Positions 46,898-57,353 of a stretch of 64,000 bases of DNA are shown piece after piece. Each line of letters starts with the position of its first letter. Position 1 is the first letter of the stretch. The position numbers and the translations under genes were made by a program. The notes beneath the pieces were generated by a model. It was not told the DNA's origin. It saw nothing but the letters and a program-made list of their open reading frames with translations, and searched no databases. Origin of the DNA: Comamonas halotolerans (GTDB lineage: Bacteria; Pseudomonadota; Gammaproteobacteria; Burkholderiales; Burkholderiaceae_C); contig NZ_JASAUZ010000001.1 in assembly GCF_030162935.1 (NCBI RefSeq), forward strand, positions 558,001-622,000. The letters are read 5' to 3'.

Positions 46898-47739
46898 GCC
46901 AGGCACGCGATGTATTGCAACGCGGCATGCGTCACCCAAGCTTTGTAATTGGTACAGTGCTGACGCTGGCTCTGATTTTCTGTGCACTGCTGTCATTCGT
47001 ATGGACGCCCTGGAGTCCCTACGAAATAAACATGGATGCCAAGCTGCTGCCACCCGATATCCAGTTCTGGATGGGCACTGACGCCTTTGGGCGCGATGTG
47101 CTCTCGCAAATCATGGTCGGTGCGCGCAGCTCAATTGCAGTTGGGCTGATTGCCGTGGGCATTGGCATGTTGTTCGGCGTTGCTCTGGGCCTGCTGGCAG
47201 CCGCACGGCGCGGATGGGTGGAAGAAGTCATCATGCGCCTGTCAGACTTTACTTTTGCCTTTCCGGCCATTTTGTCAGCCATCATGATGACTGCGGTGTT
47301 TGGCCCCAGCATGGTGAATGCCATCATCGCCATTGGCATCTTCAACATCCCCACGTTCGCACGTATCACCCGCGCTTCTGCCAACGTTATCTGGTCGCGC
47401 GAGTTTGTGCTGGCCGCCCGGGCCTGCGGGAAAAGCCGCTTCAGCATCACGCTGCAGCATGTGCTGCCCAACATACTCGGCGTACTCACTGTGCAGGCCA
47501 CCATTCAGTTTGCGCTGGCAATTCTGGCCGAGGCTGCACTGTCGTATCTGGGCCTGGGAACCCAGCCACCCCAGCCATCCTGGGGACGCATGCTCAGCGA
47601 TGCCCAGACCCTGATGTTCCAGGCTCCGCTGCTGGCAGTCTTCCCTGGCGTGGCGATTGCCTTGTCTGTGCTGGGACTGAATTTGTTGGGTGATGGCCTG
47701 CGCGATGTGATGGACCCACGCCTGAGCCGCCAACGCTGA
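46894..47739 (+). CDS. Peptide-type ABC transporter permease (DppC-like)
   Basis: A 281-residue partner permease. It has a short cytosolic N-terminus, the first helix VIGTVLTLALIFCALLSFVW, and the periplasmic FWMGTDAFGRDVLSQIMVGA, which is the hallmark of DppC/OppC. The EAA loop is FVLAARACGKSRFSITLQHV. It overlaps the first permease (ATGA) and is followed 18 bp later by the first ATPase gene. Confidence 0.9.
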   Translation: MSQARDVLQRGMRHPSFVIGTVLTLALIFCALLSFVWTPWSPYEINMDAKLLPPDIQFWMGTDAFGRDVLSQIMVGARSSIAVGLIAVGIGMLFGVALGLLAAARRGWVEEVIMRLSDFTFAFPAILSAIMMTAVFGPSMVNAIIAIGIFNIPTFARITRASANVIWSREFVLAARACGKSRFSITLQHVLPNILGVLTVQATIQFALAILAEAALSYLGLGTQPPQPSWGRMLSDAQTLMFQAPLLAVFPGVAIALSVLGLNLLGDGLRDVMDPRLSRQR

Positions 47740-47757
47740 TTCCGGAAACACACCACC

Positions 47758-48801
47758 ATGCCCTTGCTTGAAGTCACCGGCCTGAACCTCTTCTTGCGCA
47801 GCCCAAGCGGCAGTGTGCAAGCACTGCGCCACTTGTCCTTCAAGCTGGAACGTGGTCACTCACTCGGCATCATTGGTGAATCCGGCAGCGGTAAATCTCT
47901 GACAGTTCAGACCTTGATGGGCTTGCAACCTGACAATGCCAGCGCAACAGGCAGCATTCGCTGGGAAGACAAGGAGCTGCTCGGCCAAAGTGAACAGCAA
48001 TGGCAAGCCCTGCGTGGCAACCGTATGGCCATGGTCTTTCAAGAGCCGATGACGGCGCTCAATCCCTTGCACACCATTGGCCGCCAGGTTGCCGAACCGT
48101 TGCTGCGCCACAAAGGTTTGAACCGGAAAGCTGCACTGCAAGCAGCCACCGCCTTGTTGGAGCGCGTGGGCATCCCCAATGCCCCTGCTCGCATGAACGA
48201 TTACCCCCACCAGTTCTCCGGCGGCCAGCGCCAGCGCATCACCATCGCCATAGCTCTGGCCTGTGAGCCCGATCTGCTGATTGCCGATGAGCCCACCACG
48301 GCACTGGACGTCACCGTGCAGCAGCAAATCCTGGATCTGATCAACGATCTGGTAGCAGAGCGCAATATGGCACTTATCCTGATCTCTCACGATCTGGGCG
48401 TGATCTCGCAGAATGTAGATGACATGCTGGTCATGTATGGAGGACAAATTGTGGAAAGTGGCCCCACTAGCGCCATCTTCCGCCACATGGCCCACCCCTA
48501 CACACGAGGGCTGATGGCAGCACGTCCGCGATTGGATGCACCGCGCCAGCCCAGTGGCAAGCACCATAGTTTGTTCACCATCCCTGGCACTGTGCCTGCC
48601 CTGGCCGACCTGCCTCGTGGATGCACTTTTGCTGGCCGCTGCAGCTTCACCGAAGCACGCTGCCATGAAGAAACGCCACAACGTGTCGGCATTCCCAGCT
48701 TTCAACCCCATGAGGTCAGCTACAGCAGCCTTGGCGTGCACCAGGTGCGTTGCTTACGCCCTGAAGCCATGCGCCCCGGTAACACGGAGGCCTGGCAATG
48801 A
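47758..48801 (+). CDS. Peptide-type ABC transporter ATP-binding protein (DppD-like)
   Basis: A 347-residue ATPase: Walker [25 protein letters not shown] signature, Walker [13 protein letters not shown] and switch LISHDLG. The C-terminal oligopeptide-type Cys cluster is present ([19 protein letters not shown]), as in DppD/OppD where it can bind iron-sulfur. It overlaps the next ATPase by 4 bp (ATGA). Confidence 0.92.
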   Translation: MPLLEVTGLNLFLRSPSGSVQALRHLSFKLERGHSLGIIGESGSGKSLTVQTLMGLQPDNASATGSIRWEDKELLGQSEQQWQALRGNRMAMVFQEPMTALNPLHTIGRQVAEPLLRHKGLNRKAALQAATALLERVGIPNAPARMNDYPHQFSGGQRQRITIAIALACEPDLLIADEPTTALDVTVQQQILDLINDLVAERNMALILISHDLGVISQNVDDMLVMYGGQIVESGPTSAIFRHMAHPYTRGLMAARPRLDAPRQPSGKHHSLFTIPGTVPALADLPRGCTFAGRCSFTEARCHEETPQRVGIPSFQPHEVSYSSLGVHQVRCLRPEAMRPGNTEAWQ

Positions 48802-49661
48802 CTCCAGAGAACATCCGCCCAGCACTGCTGGAAGTGCAGGGTCTGGGAAAAACCTACCGGCTTCCACGTCGCCAGCTATGGCGGCCTCCCCAGCAGGTAC
48901 AAGCCCTGCAAGACATTGATCTGTCCGTGTACAGCGGTCGCAATGTAGGCATTGTGGGTGAATCTGGCTCTGGCAAATCTACGCTGGCTCGACTGGCGAT
49001 GGGTCTGGACACGCCCACAAAGGGCCAGGTGCTCTGGGAAGGCCAGCCGATCCACACACTATCTGCAGCCGATTTGCGGGCAGCCCGGCGCAATTACCAA
49101 ATGGTGTTTCAAGACCCCTACGGCTCTTTGGACCCACGGATGACGGTGGCTCGTATCGTGGCTGAGCCCCTGGAGGCGCTAAGTCGCTACAGCCGCGCCG
49201 AAAAGCGTGAACAAGCGGCCGAGGTGCTTGACCAAGTCGGGCTACATACCGCTGACCTGGACAAATACCCCCATGAGTTCTCCGGAGGCCAGCGACAGCG
49301 TATTGCCATTGCCCGTGCGCTGATCACACGCCCTCAACTGATCGTTGCTGATGAACCCGTAAGCGCTCTGGATGTCTCCATCCAGGCACAGGTGATCAAT
49401 CTGCTGCTGGAGCTGCAACAGCGCTTTGGCATGACCTTTTTGCTCATCAGCCATGATCTGGCCGTGGTCAATCATTTGTGTGATGAAGTGGTAGTCATGC
49501 AGCATGGCGCTATTGTTGAGCGCGGCACACCCCAACAGTTGTTTGCGCATGCCCGTCACCCCTATACCCAGACACTGCTCAACGCGGTTCCGCAGATTGC
49601 ACCTGGGCGCGCAAGGTCACAACGGGAACTGCGCATGAAGACCAGCGCCAACTTGGTGTAA
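48798..49661 (+). CDS. Peptide-type ABC transporter ATP-binding protein (DppF-like)
   Basis: A 287-residue second ATPase: Walker [10 protein letters not shown]-loop MVFQDPYGSLDPRMTV, signature [15 protein letters not shown], Walker B IVADEPVSALDV and switch LISHDLA. It is shorter than its partner and lacks the C-terminal Cys cluster, as DppF-type proteins sometimes do. Together with the two permeases and the binding protein it forms a full importer. Confidence 0.92.
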   Translation: MTPENIRPALLEVQGLGKTYRLPRRQLWRPPQQVQALQDIDLSVYSGRNVGIVGESGSGKSTLARLAMGLDTPTKGQVLWEGQPIHTLSAADLRAARRNYQMVFQDPYGSLDPRMTVARIVAEPLEALSRYSRAEKREQAAEVLDQVGLHTADLDKYPHEFSGGQRQRIAIARALITRPQLIVADEPVSALDVSIQAQVINLLLELQQRFGMTFLLISHDLAVVNHLCDEVVVMQHGAIVERGTPQQLFAHARHPYTQTLLNAVPQIAPGRARSQRELRMKTSANLV

Positions 49662-49739
49662 AAAGCGGTCTGCCGTCGACAGCACGAGACAGTGCTGCAC
49701 GCATTTTTTGATCCACGAGACCACCGGAGACCTTTGACC

Positions 49740-51242
49740 ATGATCCCTCGCCGCAGCCTGCTTGCGTCTGGCGCTTTAGCCGGCTTAGCCACGCTCATGC
49801 CCCTGCATGGCATGGCCCAAGCTAAAAAAGATTCGCTGACACTGGCACTGACCCTGGAGCCTCCGGTGCTGGATCCCACAGCCAGCGCTGCGTCTTCGAT
49901 TGCAGAAATCACACAGTACAACATCTTCGAGACGCTCACCAAGATCAACCCCGACGGCAGTGTCTCCCCCATGCTTGCTGAGAGCTGGGAGGTTTCCAAC
50001 GACTTGAAGACCTACACGCTGCGCCTGCGCCAAGGGGTCAAGTTTCAAAATGGAGAGCCTTTCAACGCCGAATCCGTCAAGTTCTCATTCGAGCGTGCAG
50101 GTGGAGAAAAGAGCACCAACAAAGACAAGCGAAACTTTGCCAACCTCAAGGTTCGCGTGGTTGATACATACACCGTGGAGTTGATCACCGAAGAGATTGA
50201 CCCGGATTTCCTGTTTGTCCTGGGGCAGGGAACCTCCATCATCGTGGAGCCCAAGAGTGCTGCCACCAACAGCAGCAAGCCCATAGGCACTGGCCCCTAT
50301 CGTCTGGGTATGTGGCAAAAAGGGGCATCCATCACTTTGCTGGCATGGCCTGAGCATCGCGATGCAGGAAAAATCCGCATCAAACGCGCCACCTTCCGTT
50401 TTATTCCAGATGCTGCTGCTCAGGTAGCTGCCATGATGGCAGGCGATATCGATGCGTTCCCGCGAGTCACGCCACGGAGCGTGCCCCAGTTCCAGAAGGA
50501 TCCTCGCTTTCAGGTCCTGGTCAGTGGCTCGCGCGCCAAGACCATTCTGGCCATCAACAATGGCAAAAAACCACTTGATGATGTGCGCGTACGCAAAGCC
50601 ATTGCTGCAGCCATTGACCGCAACGCCATCATCGAGGGGGCCGCCGAAGGCTATGGCGTGCCCATTGGTAGCCATTACGTGCCCGGCGCCTTTGGCTATG
50701 TAGACACTACGGGCATCAATCCGCACAACATCGACAAGGCCAAGGCCTTGCTGGCAGAAGCAGGTGTCAAGCTGCCGCTCAAACTCAATATGACCTTGCC
50801 ACCGGCACCATATGCACGCCAGGGCGGAGAGATCATTGCTGCGCAGCTGGCCAAAGTAGGCATCGAGCTGAAGCTGCAAAACGTGGAGTGGGCGCAGTGG
50901 CTGTCTGGCACTTATGGCAACAAGCAATATGACCTGACCATGATCAGCCACGTTGAGCCGTTTGATCTGGGCAACTTTGCCAAAAGCGATTACTACTGGA
51001 ATTACGACTCGCAGGAGTTCCGCGATGTGTTCGAGAAAATCAAGAACTCCCCCAAGCCCACCGACCGCGCTCGCCTGCTGGGCGAAGCCCAGCGTCTGCT
51101 CGCCAACGATGCGGTCCACGGATTCTTGTATCAACCTCAGTGGGTGACCATTGCCAACAAGAACCTGCGCGGTTTGTGGAAAGACATGCCCATTTTCGTG
51201 AATGACCTGTCCACCATGTACTGGTCATCTGACAAACGCTGA
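49740..51242 (+). CDS. Peptide-type ABC transporter substrate-binding protein
   Basis: A 500-residue periplasmic binding protein of the SBP_bac_5 class. The N-terminus PRRSLLASGALAGLATLM has twin Arg and a modest hydrophobic run, so export may be by Tat or Sec. Family phrases are YNIFETLTKINPDGSVSPML, LAESWEVSNDLKTYTLRLRQ and FNAESVKFSFER. It is the last gene of the operon, 79 bp after the second ATPase. I chose the ATG at 49740; the upstream extension has no signal peptide. Confidence 0.9.
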   Translation: MIPRRSLLASGALAGLATLMPLHGMAQAKKDSLTLALTLEPPVLDPTASAASSIAEITQYNIFETLTKINPDGSVSPMLAESWEVSNDLKTYTLRLRQGVKFQNGEPFNAESVKFSFERAGGEKSTNKDKRNFANLKVRVVDTYTVELITEEIDPDFLFVLGQGTSIIVEPKSAATNSSKPIGTGPYRLGMWQKGASITLLAWPEHRDAGKIRIKRATFRFIPDAAAQVAAMMAGDIDAFPRVTPRSVPQFQKDPRFQVLVSGSRAKTILAINNGKKPLDDVRVRKAIAAAIDRNAIIEGAAEGYGVPIGSHYVPGAFGYVDTTGINPHNIDKAKALLAEAGVKLPLKLNMTLPPAPYARQGGEIIAAQLAKVGIELKLQNVEWAQWLSGTYGNKQYDLTMISHVEPFDLGNFAKSDYYWNYDSQEFRDVFEKIKNSPKPTDRARLLGEAQRLLANDAVHGFLYQPQWVTIANKNLRGLWKDMPIFVNDLSTMYWSSDKR

Positions 51243-51289
51243 TGCGCTGTCTCATCTGTACGGTACAGAACCGTTCTTGCTAAAAGTCA

Positions 51290-51319
51290 AAGGGCTCCGT
51301 GTATCCGGAGCCCTTGTTG
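51290..51319 (+). terminator. Terminator of the ABC importer operon
   Basis: Perfect 10-bp arms AAGGGCTCCG / CGGAGCCCTT with a 6-nt loop, followed by TGTTGT, 48 bp after the binding-protein gene. The complementary strand also has an A/T-rich flank, so it may also serve the LysE gene. Confidence 0.75.
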
Positions 51320-51337
51320 TATGGGTTGCAACCGTGC

Positions 51338-51997
51338 TTATTTTTGCGTCATCGCCAAGCGCAATGCAAGGCCCACAAACACCGTCGCGGCCAGGCGGTT
51401 GAGCCAGCGCTGCGCTTTTGCAGAACGCTGCAGGACACTGCCAAACACGCCACTGAAAAAAGCCACTGCGCCAAACACCAGGAACGTACCCAGCATACAG
51501 ACCAGGCCTAGCACCACAATCTGCTGAGATACCGAGCCGCGTGCTGGATCTGCGAATTGCGGAAGCAGAGCCAGAAAAAAAATCAGAACCTTGGGGTTGG
51601 TCAGGTTCATCAGCATTCCACGCCCCATCAACTGCATGTTCTCGCGCAGCCCCAGCCGTGCATATTGTTCCTTCGGTCTGGCTTCCTGGGGCGCTACGAC
51701 GTCAACGGGCGCCCGCCATGCGCCCCATGCTAGATACACCAGGTAAGCCGCACCGCACCACTTCATGATATCGAAGGCCACAGGCGATGCGGCCAATACA
51801 GCAGCCAGACCGGCAGCCACCGCCAGGGTGTGCACACCAATCCCCAGGCAAAGTCCCCGCACCACAGCCATGCCGACCGCTGAGCCACGTTGGACCGACT
51901 GCGTCAGCACAAACAGATTGTCTGGACCTGGACTCAATGCCAGCAAAACCACAATCCCAAAGAACGTCAGCAACACATCAGCAGCGGGCAAGGTCAT
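51338..51997 (-). CDS. LysE family amino-acid exporter
   Basis: A 219-residue membrane protein with six likely helices. LALSPGPDNLFVLTQSVQRG and the GLCLGIGVHTLAVAAG segment are typical of the LysE/RhtB group, and KWCGAAYLVYLAWGAWR is the third-helix signature. It exports amino acids or their derivatives. The substrate is unknown. Confidence 0.88.
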   Translation of the reverse strand: MTLPAADVLLTFFGIVVLLALSPGPDNLFVLTQSVQRGSAVGMAVVRGLCLGIGVHTLAVAAGLAAVLAASPVAFDIMKWCGAAYLVYLAWGAWRAPVDVVAPQEARPKEQYARLGLRENMQLMGRGMLMNLTNPKVLIFFLALLPQFADPARGSVSQQIVVLGLVCMLGTFLVFGAVAFFSGVFGSVLQRSAKAQRWLNRLAATVFVGLALRLAMTQK

Positions 51998-52122
51998 AGA
52001 TTTTCAGGTGGTCACAAAAACTTTTGATTGTGCGCTTGCAAGTGCTGCGCTGCCAAGTGCGCAGGAGACGGCCACAACTTTGTGCTCACTGCTCTGCCCC
52101 TGGGGCAAGCAGCTTAAGAAAT

Positions 52123-52347
52123 TCAACGCCCTGGCGTGCCCACTGTGGCTCGTACTTGGCAGCGCGGATTATCAAAAGGTCCGCCCGCCTTCTCCCAGCC
52201 TTGACTGGGCATGGACTGCGCACATACGCGCCGACCATCGTGCTTGCTGATCCACCAGAACCAAGGAGCGGGCTTGGCCCACAACACGGCACACAGCAGG
52301 TAAATGCCAGCCAGGCCAATGGCCTGCAATTTGAAGCGGGTAGTCAT
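52123..52347 (-). CDS. Small membrane/exported protein of unknown function
   Basis: A 74-residue frame with an N-terminal membrane segment (LQAIGLAGIYLLCAVLWAKP) and a polar tail with one Cys pair partner on either side. The ATG at 52347 (or 52353) lies 3-9 bp after the EamA transporter end, so it would be co-transcribed. I do not recognise it. It could be real but is short. Confidence 0.45.
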   Translation of the reverse strand: MTTRFKLQAIGLAGIYLLCAVLWAKPAPWFWWISKHDGRRVCAQSMPSQGWEKAGGPFDNPRCQVRATVGTPGR

Positions 52348-52356
52348 ACACAAAGC

Positions 52357-53238
52357 TTAGCCCAGGCCCAGCGCCGTGACGCCCAACGCAATCAAGATAG
52401 CGCCGCCAATACGCACCCAGCGGTCTCCCTCACGCAACAAGTGCCCGCCGATCAATGCAGCAAACAGCATGGAAACCTCCCGCGCTGGCGCAACGTGCGA
52501 AATCGGTGCGCTTTGCATGGCAAACAATACCAGCACATAAGCAATCGGACTCACCACGGCCACCAGCAAGGCCCAGCGCCACTGCTGCAGCCACAACACC
52601 CTGGCCTCGGCCACGTTGCGCAAAACCACAGGCGAGAGCAATACCACGCGGAAACAGCTGCCCAGATAGTCAATCAAGATAGGGGATAGCAGCAAGACTT
52701 TGACGCCATAGCCATCCACCACCGTATATCCCGCGATGAAGACACCCGTAAGCACCCCGTAAAACAGGCCCTGATACAAGCGCTGCTGAGCGGCAGGATC
52801 ATGACGTCGACGAAAAAGGCTGGGGCCGCCAGCAATGAAAAATACTCCCAGTACCACCCCCACAATGCCCAGCAAGCCCAGTCGCGATATTTCTTCACCC
52901 AGTACTGTGATGGCAAACAGCGAGCTGATCAGCGGTCCGCTGCCACGCGCCAGCGGATATACCACCGTCAGATCGGCATTGCGGTAACCCCGCAACAAGA
53001 TGACGTAATAAAACAGGTGCAACAAGCCACTGACGGCCACCAAAGTCCAGGACTCCCAGCCCCAGTGAGGCACCACATCGTGTCCTACAAACCAAGCCAA
53101 GGGAGCCCAGACAATGACCAGCAAGATGGAAGAAAAAAACGCAAAGCGCGAATCCCCCCCTGCCTTCTTGGCCGCAATATTCCAGCCCGCATGAATCAGG
53201 CCAGCCAACAAAATGAGTGCAAATGCTTGCCAGGACAT
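52357..53238 (-). CDS. EamA/DMT family transporter
   Basis: A 293-residue protein with ten likely membrane helices in two EamA halves (about 1-140 and 150-290). VYPLARGSGPLISSLFAI is the conserved end of the first half; APAREVSMLFAALIGG is its counterpart in the second. Such carriers export metabolites. The substrate is unknown. The gene follows folE after a terminator. Confidence 0.87.
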   Translation of the reverse strand: MSWQAFALILLAGLIHAGWNIAAKKAGGDSRFAFFSSILLVIVWAPLAWFVGHDVVPHWGWESWTLVAVSGLLHLFYYVILLRGYRNADLTVVYPLARGSGPLISSLFAITVLGEEISRLGLLGIVGVVLGVFFIAGGPSLFRRRHDPAAQQRLYQGLFYGVLTGVFIAGYTVVDGYGVKVLLLSPILIDYLGSCFRVVLLSPVVLRNVAEARVLWLQQWRWALLVAVVSPIAYVLVLFAMQSAPISHVAPAREVSMLFAALIGGHLLREGDRWVRIGGAILIALGVTALGLG

Positions 53239-53252
53239 CAGATGTAAAAATG

Positions 53253-53276
53253 AAAAAGGCTGCGCGTTGCGCAGCC
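53253..53276 (-). terminator. Terminator after folE
   Basis: On the minus strand a perfect 8-bp GC stem (GGCTGCGC / GCGCAGCC, 3-nt loop) is followed by five T residues, about 25 bp after the folE stop. Confidence 0.85.
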
Positions 53277-53299
53277 CTTAAATATTGGATTGGCTCACA

Positions 53300-54040
53300 T
53301 TAATCGAGTTTGCGCCCCGGAATCAAGGCCAGGAACTCTCGACGCAATGTCGGGTCTTTGAGGAATGCACCACGCATGACGGAGTTGAGCATTTTGCTGT
53401 CTTTCTCGCGCACACCACGCCATGACATGCAAAAGTGTGAACATTCCATCACCACGGCCAGCCCGTCCGGACGGGTTTTTTCCATGATCAGGTCTGCCAG
53501 CTGGATGATCGCCTCTTCCTGAATCTGGGGTCGTCCCAGTACCCAATCCACCAGACGCGCGTACTTGGACAGACCAATCACATTGGTATTTTTATTGGGC
53601 ATCACACCAATCCACACCTTGCCCATGACGGGACACAGGTGGTGGCTGCATGCACTGCGCACGGTGATGGGCCCCACAATCATCAATTCATTGAGATGCT
53701 TGCCATTCGGGAACTCTGTGATCGAAGGCTGCTTGAGATAGCGGCCCGCAAAAACTTCCTTGAGGTACATCTTGGCCACGCGGCGAGCCGTAGCCTGGCT
53801 GTTGTGGTCATTGACGGTGTCAATCACCATGCTGTCCAGCACGCCCTGCATCTTGGATTCCACCTCATCCAGCAACAACTCCAGTTCACCCGGTTCGATG
53901 AAGTCGGCGATGTTGTCATTGGCATGGAAACTGCGCCCAGCCGCCTGCACCCGCTCACGAATCTTCACAGAAACGGGGGTACCTTGCGGATCAGAACCGA
54001 CGGGCTGTTTATTGGATGCGGCAACCAAATCTTGAAACAT
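53300..54040 (-). CDS. folE: GTP cyclohydrolase I
   Basis: A 246-residue type-I enzyme (GTP to dihydroneopterin triphosphate, folate pathway). Zinc ligands are in VRSACSHHLCPVMGKVWIG and in VVMECSHFCM. PNKNTNVIGLSKYARLVDW is the family signature. The N-terminal 40 residues are an extra, polar extension. The Nudix gene nearby may act on its product. Confidence 0.95.
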   Translation of the reverse strand: MFQDLVAASNKQPVGSDPQGTPVSVKIRERVQAAGRSFHANDNIADFIEPGELELLLDEVESKMQGVLDSMVIDTVNDHNSQATARRVAKMYLKEVFAGRYLKQPSITEFPNGKHLNELMIVGPITVRSACSHHLCPVMGKVWIGVMPNKNTNVIGLSKYARLVDWVLGRPQIQEEAIIQLADLIMEKTRPDGLAVVMECSHFCMSWRGVREKDSKMLNSVMRGAFLKDPTLRREFLALIPGRKLD

Positions 54041-54099
54041 GGGCGGGATAGTAACAGCGAATCAACGCGCGGACAGGCGCCAAGGGTTTCACGTGCGAC

Positions 54100-54903
54100 T
54101 TAGAGTTTGAACTCGGCAATCAAGGGCAAGTGGTCCGACATGCGCCACCAGATACGCCCCTGCGGCACCTGCAGGCTCATGGGCTCCAGTCCTCGCACAT
54201 AGACATGGTCCAGTTGCGCCAGTGGCAAGCGCGCCGGATAAGTGAAAGTGCTGCTGTCGCCATCAAACTCATACATGCCAAACCCCGCCAGCATGCGTTT
54301 GATGTGATGACCCCAATCGTTGAAGTCGCCGGCCACCACCACAGGGGCACCCGGAGGTACCTCTCGCTCGATGAATTGGTGCAGTTGATGAATCTGACGT
54401 ACTCGGCTACCTGAAATCAAGCCCAGGTGCACCACCACCGTGTGCACGGAGCGGCCCTGGAACATGACTTCAGCGTGCAGCAGGCCACGCTGCTCGAAAC
54501 GGTGATCCGAAACGTCCAGATGCTTGATGTCACGCACAGGCCAGCGCGTAAGCAATGCATTACCGTGCTCGCCATCCTTGGTATAGGCATTGGTGTGATA
54601 GACCGCCTCGTAGCCATCCGGAGCCAGGAATTCAGCCTGTGAAACCTTGGGCCAGTTGTCGAAATAATTCTCTTCGCGGCGGTTCATTTTGCGCACTTCT
54701 TGCAAACATACAATGTCTGCATCCAGTTGTTCGACCGCCAGCCCCAGATTGTGAATTTCCAGCCGCCGTGTCGGCCCCAGCCCTTGCACCCCTTTGTGGA
54801 TGTTGTAGGTTGCAACACGCAACAAGCCGGTGTCTGCGGGCACGATGATGCCGGACTCTGTGGTCTCAGTGGCGGCAAGTGGGATCAGTGGCTCAGTCGT
54901 CAT
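54100..54903 (-). CDS. Endonuclease/exonuclease/phosphatase family protein
   Basis: A 267-residue EEP-fold hydrolase. It has ATYNIHKGVQGLG (Asn), CLQEVRK (metal-binding Glu), VVVAGDFNDWGHHI and the end motif SDHLPLIAEF (catalytic Asp-His). Members cleave DNA, phospholipid head groups or phosphoinositides. There is no signal peptide with the start used here. I chose the ATG at 54903, which overlaps the Nudix gene stop by 4 bp; the longer frame runs through that gene. Confidence 0.85.
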   Translation of the reverse strand: MTTEPLIPLAATETTESGIIVPADTGLLRVATYNIHKGVQGLGPTRRLEIHNLGLAVEQLDADIVCLQEVRKMNRREENYFDNWPKVSQAEFLAPDGYEAVYHTNAYTKDGEHGNALLTRWPVRDIKHLDVSDHRFEQRGLLHAEVMFQGRSVHTVVVHLGLISGSRVRQIHQLHQFIEREVPPGAPVVVAGDFNDWGHHIKRMLAGFGMYEFDGDSSTFTYPARLPLAQLDHVYVRGLEPMSLQVPQGRIWWRMSDHLPLIAEFKL

Positions 54904-55382
54904 GCAGATAGGTAAGCTGGCAAATGGAGAATGGCTTCGGCGTTTGAAGGCGCATAACAACGATCCGCTGCCTCGCGCCAAGCATGCCAAGCAAACGCTG
55001 TGTGCTCGCGCGGATTCAAGGTGACATGCACGTAGGACGGCACCTTGAGCCCAAACACACGCTCGGTGTTCATAAATACACCCGGTGCATAGCGATGCAA
55101 CCATTGTGGATAGATGGGATAAATGTTCTCAAGTTCCCAATCCTGCAGCAGGCAACCTGGCGCACGTGCGTCAATCCCCGTTTCTTCCCAGACTTCACGT
55201 ACGGCCACTTGCTCCCAGGACTCTGTTTCTGCATCTTTGCTCCCCGTGACCGATTGCCAGAAGTCCCCACCCTGTCCATCACCATGCATACGCTTGATGA
55301 GCAGTACCTGCCCTTGAACGGTATGGATCACCACCAGCACAGACTGTGCGATTTTGTAAGAGGCCGCAGGCATAAACGCCAT
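54900..55382 (-). CDS. nudB: Nudix hydrolase (NudB-like dihydroneopterin triphosphatase)
   Basis: A 160-residue Nudix protein with the helix ESWEQVAVREVWEETGI and an upstream Gly one residue further than the textbook spacing (GSKDAETE). YKIAQSVLVVIHT and HTAFAWHAWREAADRC fit NudB, which removes pyrophosphate from the folE product in folate synthesis. I chose the ATG at 55382 because the frame beyond it enters the aspS terminator. The folE gene two genes downstream supports the call. Confidence 0.8.
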   Translation of the reverse strand: MAFMPAASYKIAQSVLVVIHTVQGQVLLIKRMHGDGQGGDFWQSVTGSKDAETESWEQVAVREVWEETGIDARAPGCLLQDWELENIYPIYPQWLHRYAPGVFMNTERVFGLKVPSYVHVTLNPREHTAFAWHAWREAADRCYAPSNAEAILHLPAYLSA

Positions 55383-55411
55383 CTTCACACCAAAAGCATG
55401 ACATACGCATG

Positions 55412-55445
55412 AAAAAAGCCTTTGTGTCTCCACAAAGGCTTTTTT
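55412..55445 (-). terminator. Terminator after aspS
   Basis: Perfect 15-bp arms (AAAAAAGCCTTTGTG / CACAAAGGCTTTTTT, 4-nt loop) 62 bp after the aspS stop. The symmetric A and T runs make it bidirectional in principle. Confidence 0.92.
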
Positions 55446-55506
55446 CTTGTCGGCTCTAGCGCTTATTCAACTTGCACAAAGAGCTACTCTTTTATGAGCA
55501 AGTAAT

Positions 55507-57309
55507 TTACGATGCCTTCACCGCATCAGGATTACGCAAGCGAATGTGCAACTCGCGCAATTGCTTTTCATCAACTGGCGAAGGAGCCTGGGTCAGCAGG
55601 TCCTGGGCACGTTGGGTCTTGGGGAAAGCGATCACGTCACGGATCGACTCAGAGCCGGTCATCAGCGTGATCAGGCGATCCAGACCAAAAGCCAGACCAC
55701 CGTGGGGAGGCGCACCGTATTGCAACGCGTCCAGCAGGTAGCCGAACTTGGCACGTTGCTGCTCGGGGGTGATGTGCAAAGCTTCAAACACCTTGGCTTG
55801 CACGTCAGCACGGTGGATACGTACCGAGCCACCACCCAGTTCCCAGCCGTTTAGCACCATGTCATAGGCCTTGGCAATGCACTTGGAAGGATCTGTGGCC
55901 ATGAACTCTTCGTGGCCATCCTTGGGCGATGTGAAGGGATGGTGTACAGCCACCCAGCGGTCTTCTTCCTCGTCGTGCTCGAACATGGGAAAGTCCACCA
56001 CCCACAGCGGTGCCCACTTGTCTTCAAACAGACCATTCTTCTTGCCGAATTCGCTGTGGCCAATCTTCAAACGCAATGCGCCAATCGCGTCGTTGACAAC
56101 CTTTTCCTTGTCTGCGCCAAAGAAAATCAGGTCACCGTCTTGCGCACCGGTGCGCTTCAGAATTTCGGCGATAGCGGCGTCGTGCAAATTCTTCACGATG
56201 GGCGACTGCAAACCGTCACGCCCCTTGGCCACTTCGTTGACCTTGATCCATGCCAGGCCCTTGGCACCGTAAATCTTCACGAAGTCGGTGTAGCTGTCAA
56301 TCTCACCACGTGAGATCTGTGCGCCACCTGGAACACGCAATGCCACGACACGGCCGCCCTTGGTGGTTGCTGGCGTGGAGAACACCTTGAAGTCCACGTC
56401 GGCCATCACGTCGGTCAGCTCGGTGAACTCCAGCTTCACACGCAGGTCTGGCTTGTCCGAACCAAAGCGGAAAGCGGCGTCCTGGTAGGTCATGATCGGG
56501 AACTCACCCAGATCCACATTCAGCTGAGTCTTGAACACTTCCGTGATCATCTGCTGGAAGATTGCGCGGATCTCCTCTTCATTCAGGAACGAGGTTTCGC
56601 AGTCAATCTGAGTGAACTCAGGCTGGCGGTCAGCGCGCAGGTCTTCGTCACGGAAGCACTTGGTGATCTGGTAGTAACGGTCAAAGCCCGACACCATCAG
56701 CATCTGCTTGTACAGCTGGGGCGACTGGGGCAGCGCGAAGAACTGGCCATCATGCACACGCGAAGGCACGAGGTAATCGCGGGCCCCCTCCGGGGTGGAC
56801 TTGCCCAGCATGGGCGTCTCGATGTCGATGAAGCCCAGCTTGTCCAGGAAGTTACGCACCTGGATCGAAGTCTTGTAGCGCAGCATCAGGTTGCGCTGCA
56901 TCACAGGGCGACGCAGGTCCATCACGCGGTTGGTAAGACGCACGTTTTCCGAGAGATTCTCGTCATCGGCCTGAAAGGGAGGCGTCACGGCGGCATTGAG
57001 CACATTCAGCTCGTGGCACAGCACTTCGATCTGACCGCTCTTGAGCTTGTCATTGGTAGTGCCAGCAGGACGCGCACGCACCACGCCCTTGATCTGCACA
57101 CAGTACTCGTTGCGAATCTCTTCTGCCACCTTGAACATTTCAGGGCGGTCAGGATCGCACACCACCTGCACATAACCTTCGCGGTCACGCAGGTCAATAA
57201 AAATCACGCCACCGTGGTCACGACGACGATTCACCCAACCGCACAGGGTAACGGTTTCGCCCATTCGGGCTTCGGTCACAAGACCGCAATATTCAGAGCG
57301 CATGGCCAT
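55507..57309 (-). CDS. aspS: Aspartate--tRNA ligase
   Basis: A 600-residue bacterial-type AspRS. It has an N-terminal OB anticodon-binding domain ([20 protein letters not shown]) and class II core motifs FLVPSRVH... (motif 1 region), [19 protein letters not shown] (motif 2) and the final GLAFGLDRL (motif 3). A GAD insertion domain of about 150 residues marks the bacterial form. In species lacking AsnRS the enzyme can be non-discriminating, which cannot be judged here. The first residue may be either of two close Met codons. Confidence 0.96.
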   Translation of the reverse strand: MAMRSEYCGLVTEARMGETVTLCGWVNRRRDHGGVIFIDLRDREGYVQVVCDPDRPEMFKVAEEIRNEYCVQIKGVVRARPAGTTNDKLKSGQIEVLCHELNVLNAAVTPPFQADDENLSENVRLTNRVMDLRRPVMQRNLMLRYKTSIQVRNFLDKLGFIDIETPMLGKSTPEGARDYLVPSRVHDGQFFALPQSPQLYKQMLMVSGFDRYYQITKCFRDEDLRADRQPEFTQIDCETSFLNEEEIRAIFQQMITEVFKTQLNVDLGEFPIMTYQDAAFRFGSDKPDLRVKLEFTELTDVMADVDFKVFSTPATTKGGRVVALRVPGGAQISRGEIDSYTDFVKIYGAKGLAWIKVNEVAKGRDGLQSPIVKNLHDAAIAEILKRTGAQDGDLIFFGADKEKVVNDAIGALRLKIGHSEFGKKNGLFEDKWAPLWVVDFPMFEHDEEEDRWVAVHHPFTSPKDGHEEFMATDPSKCIAKAYDMVLNGWELGGGSVRIHRADVQAKVFEALHITPEQQRAKFGYLLDALQYGAPPHGGLAFGLDRLITLMTGSESIRDVIAFPKTQRAQDLLTQAPSPVDEKQLRELHIRLRNPDAVKAS

Positions 57310-57353
57310 GGTCTATCTTCCTGCGCCTCAGGGGACGCGCTTGTTTGGGTTGT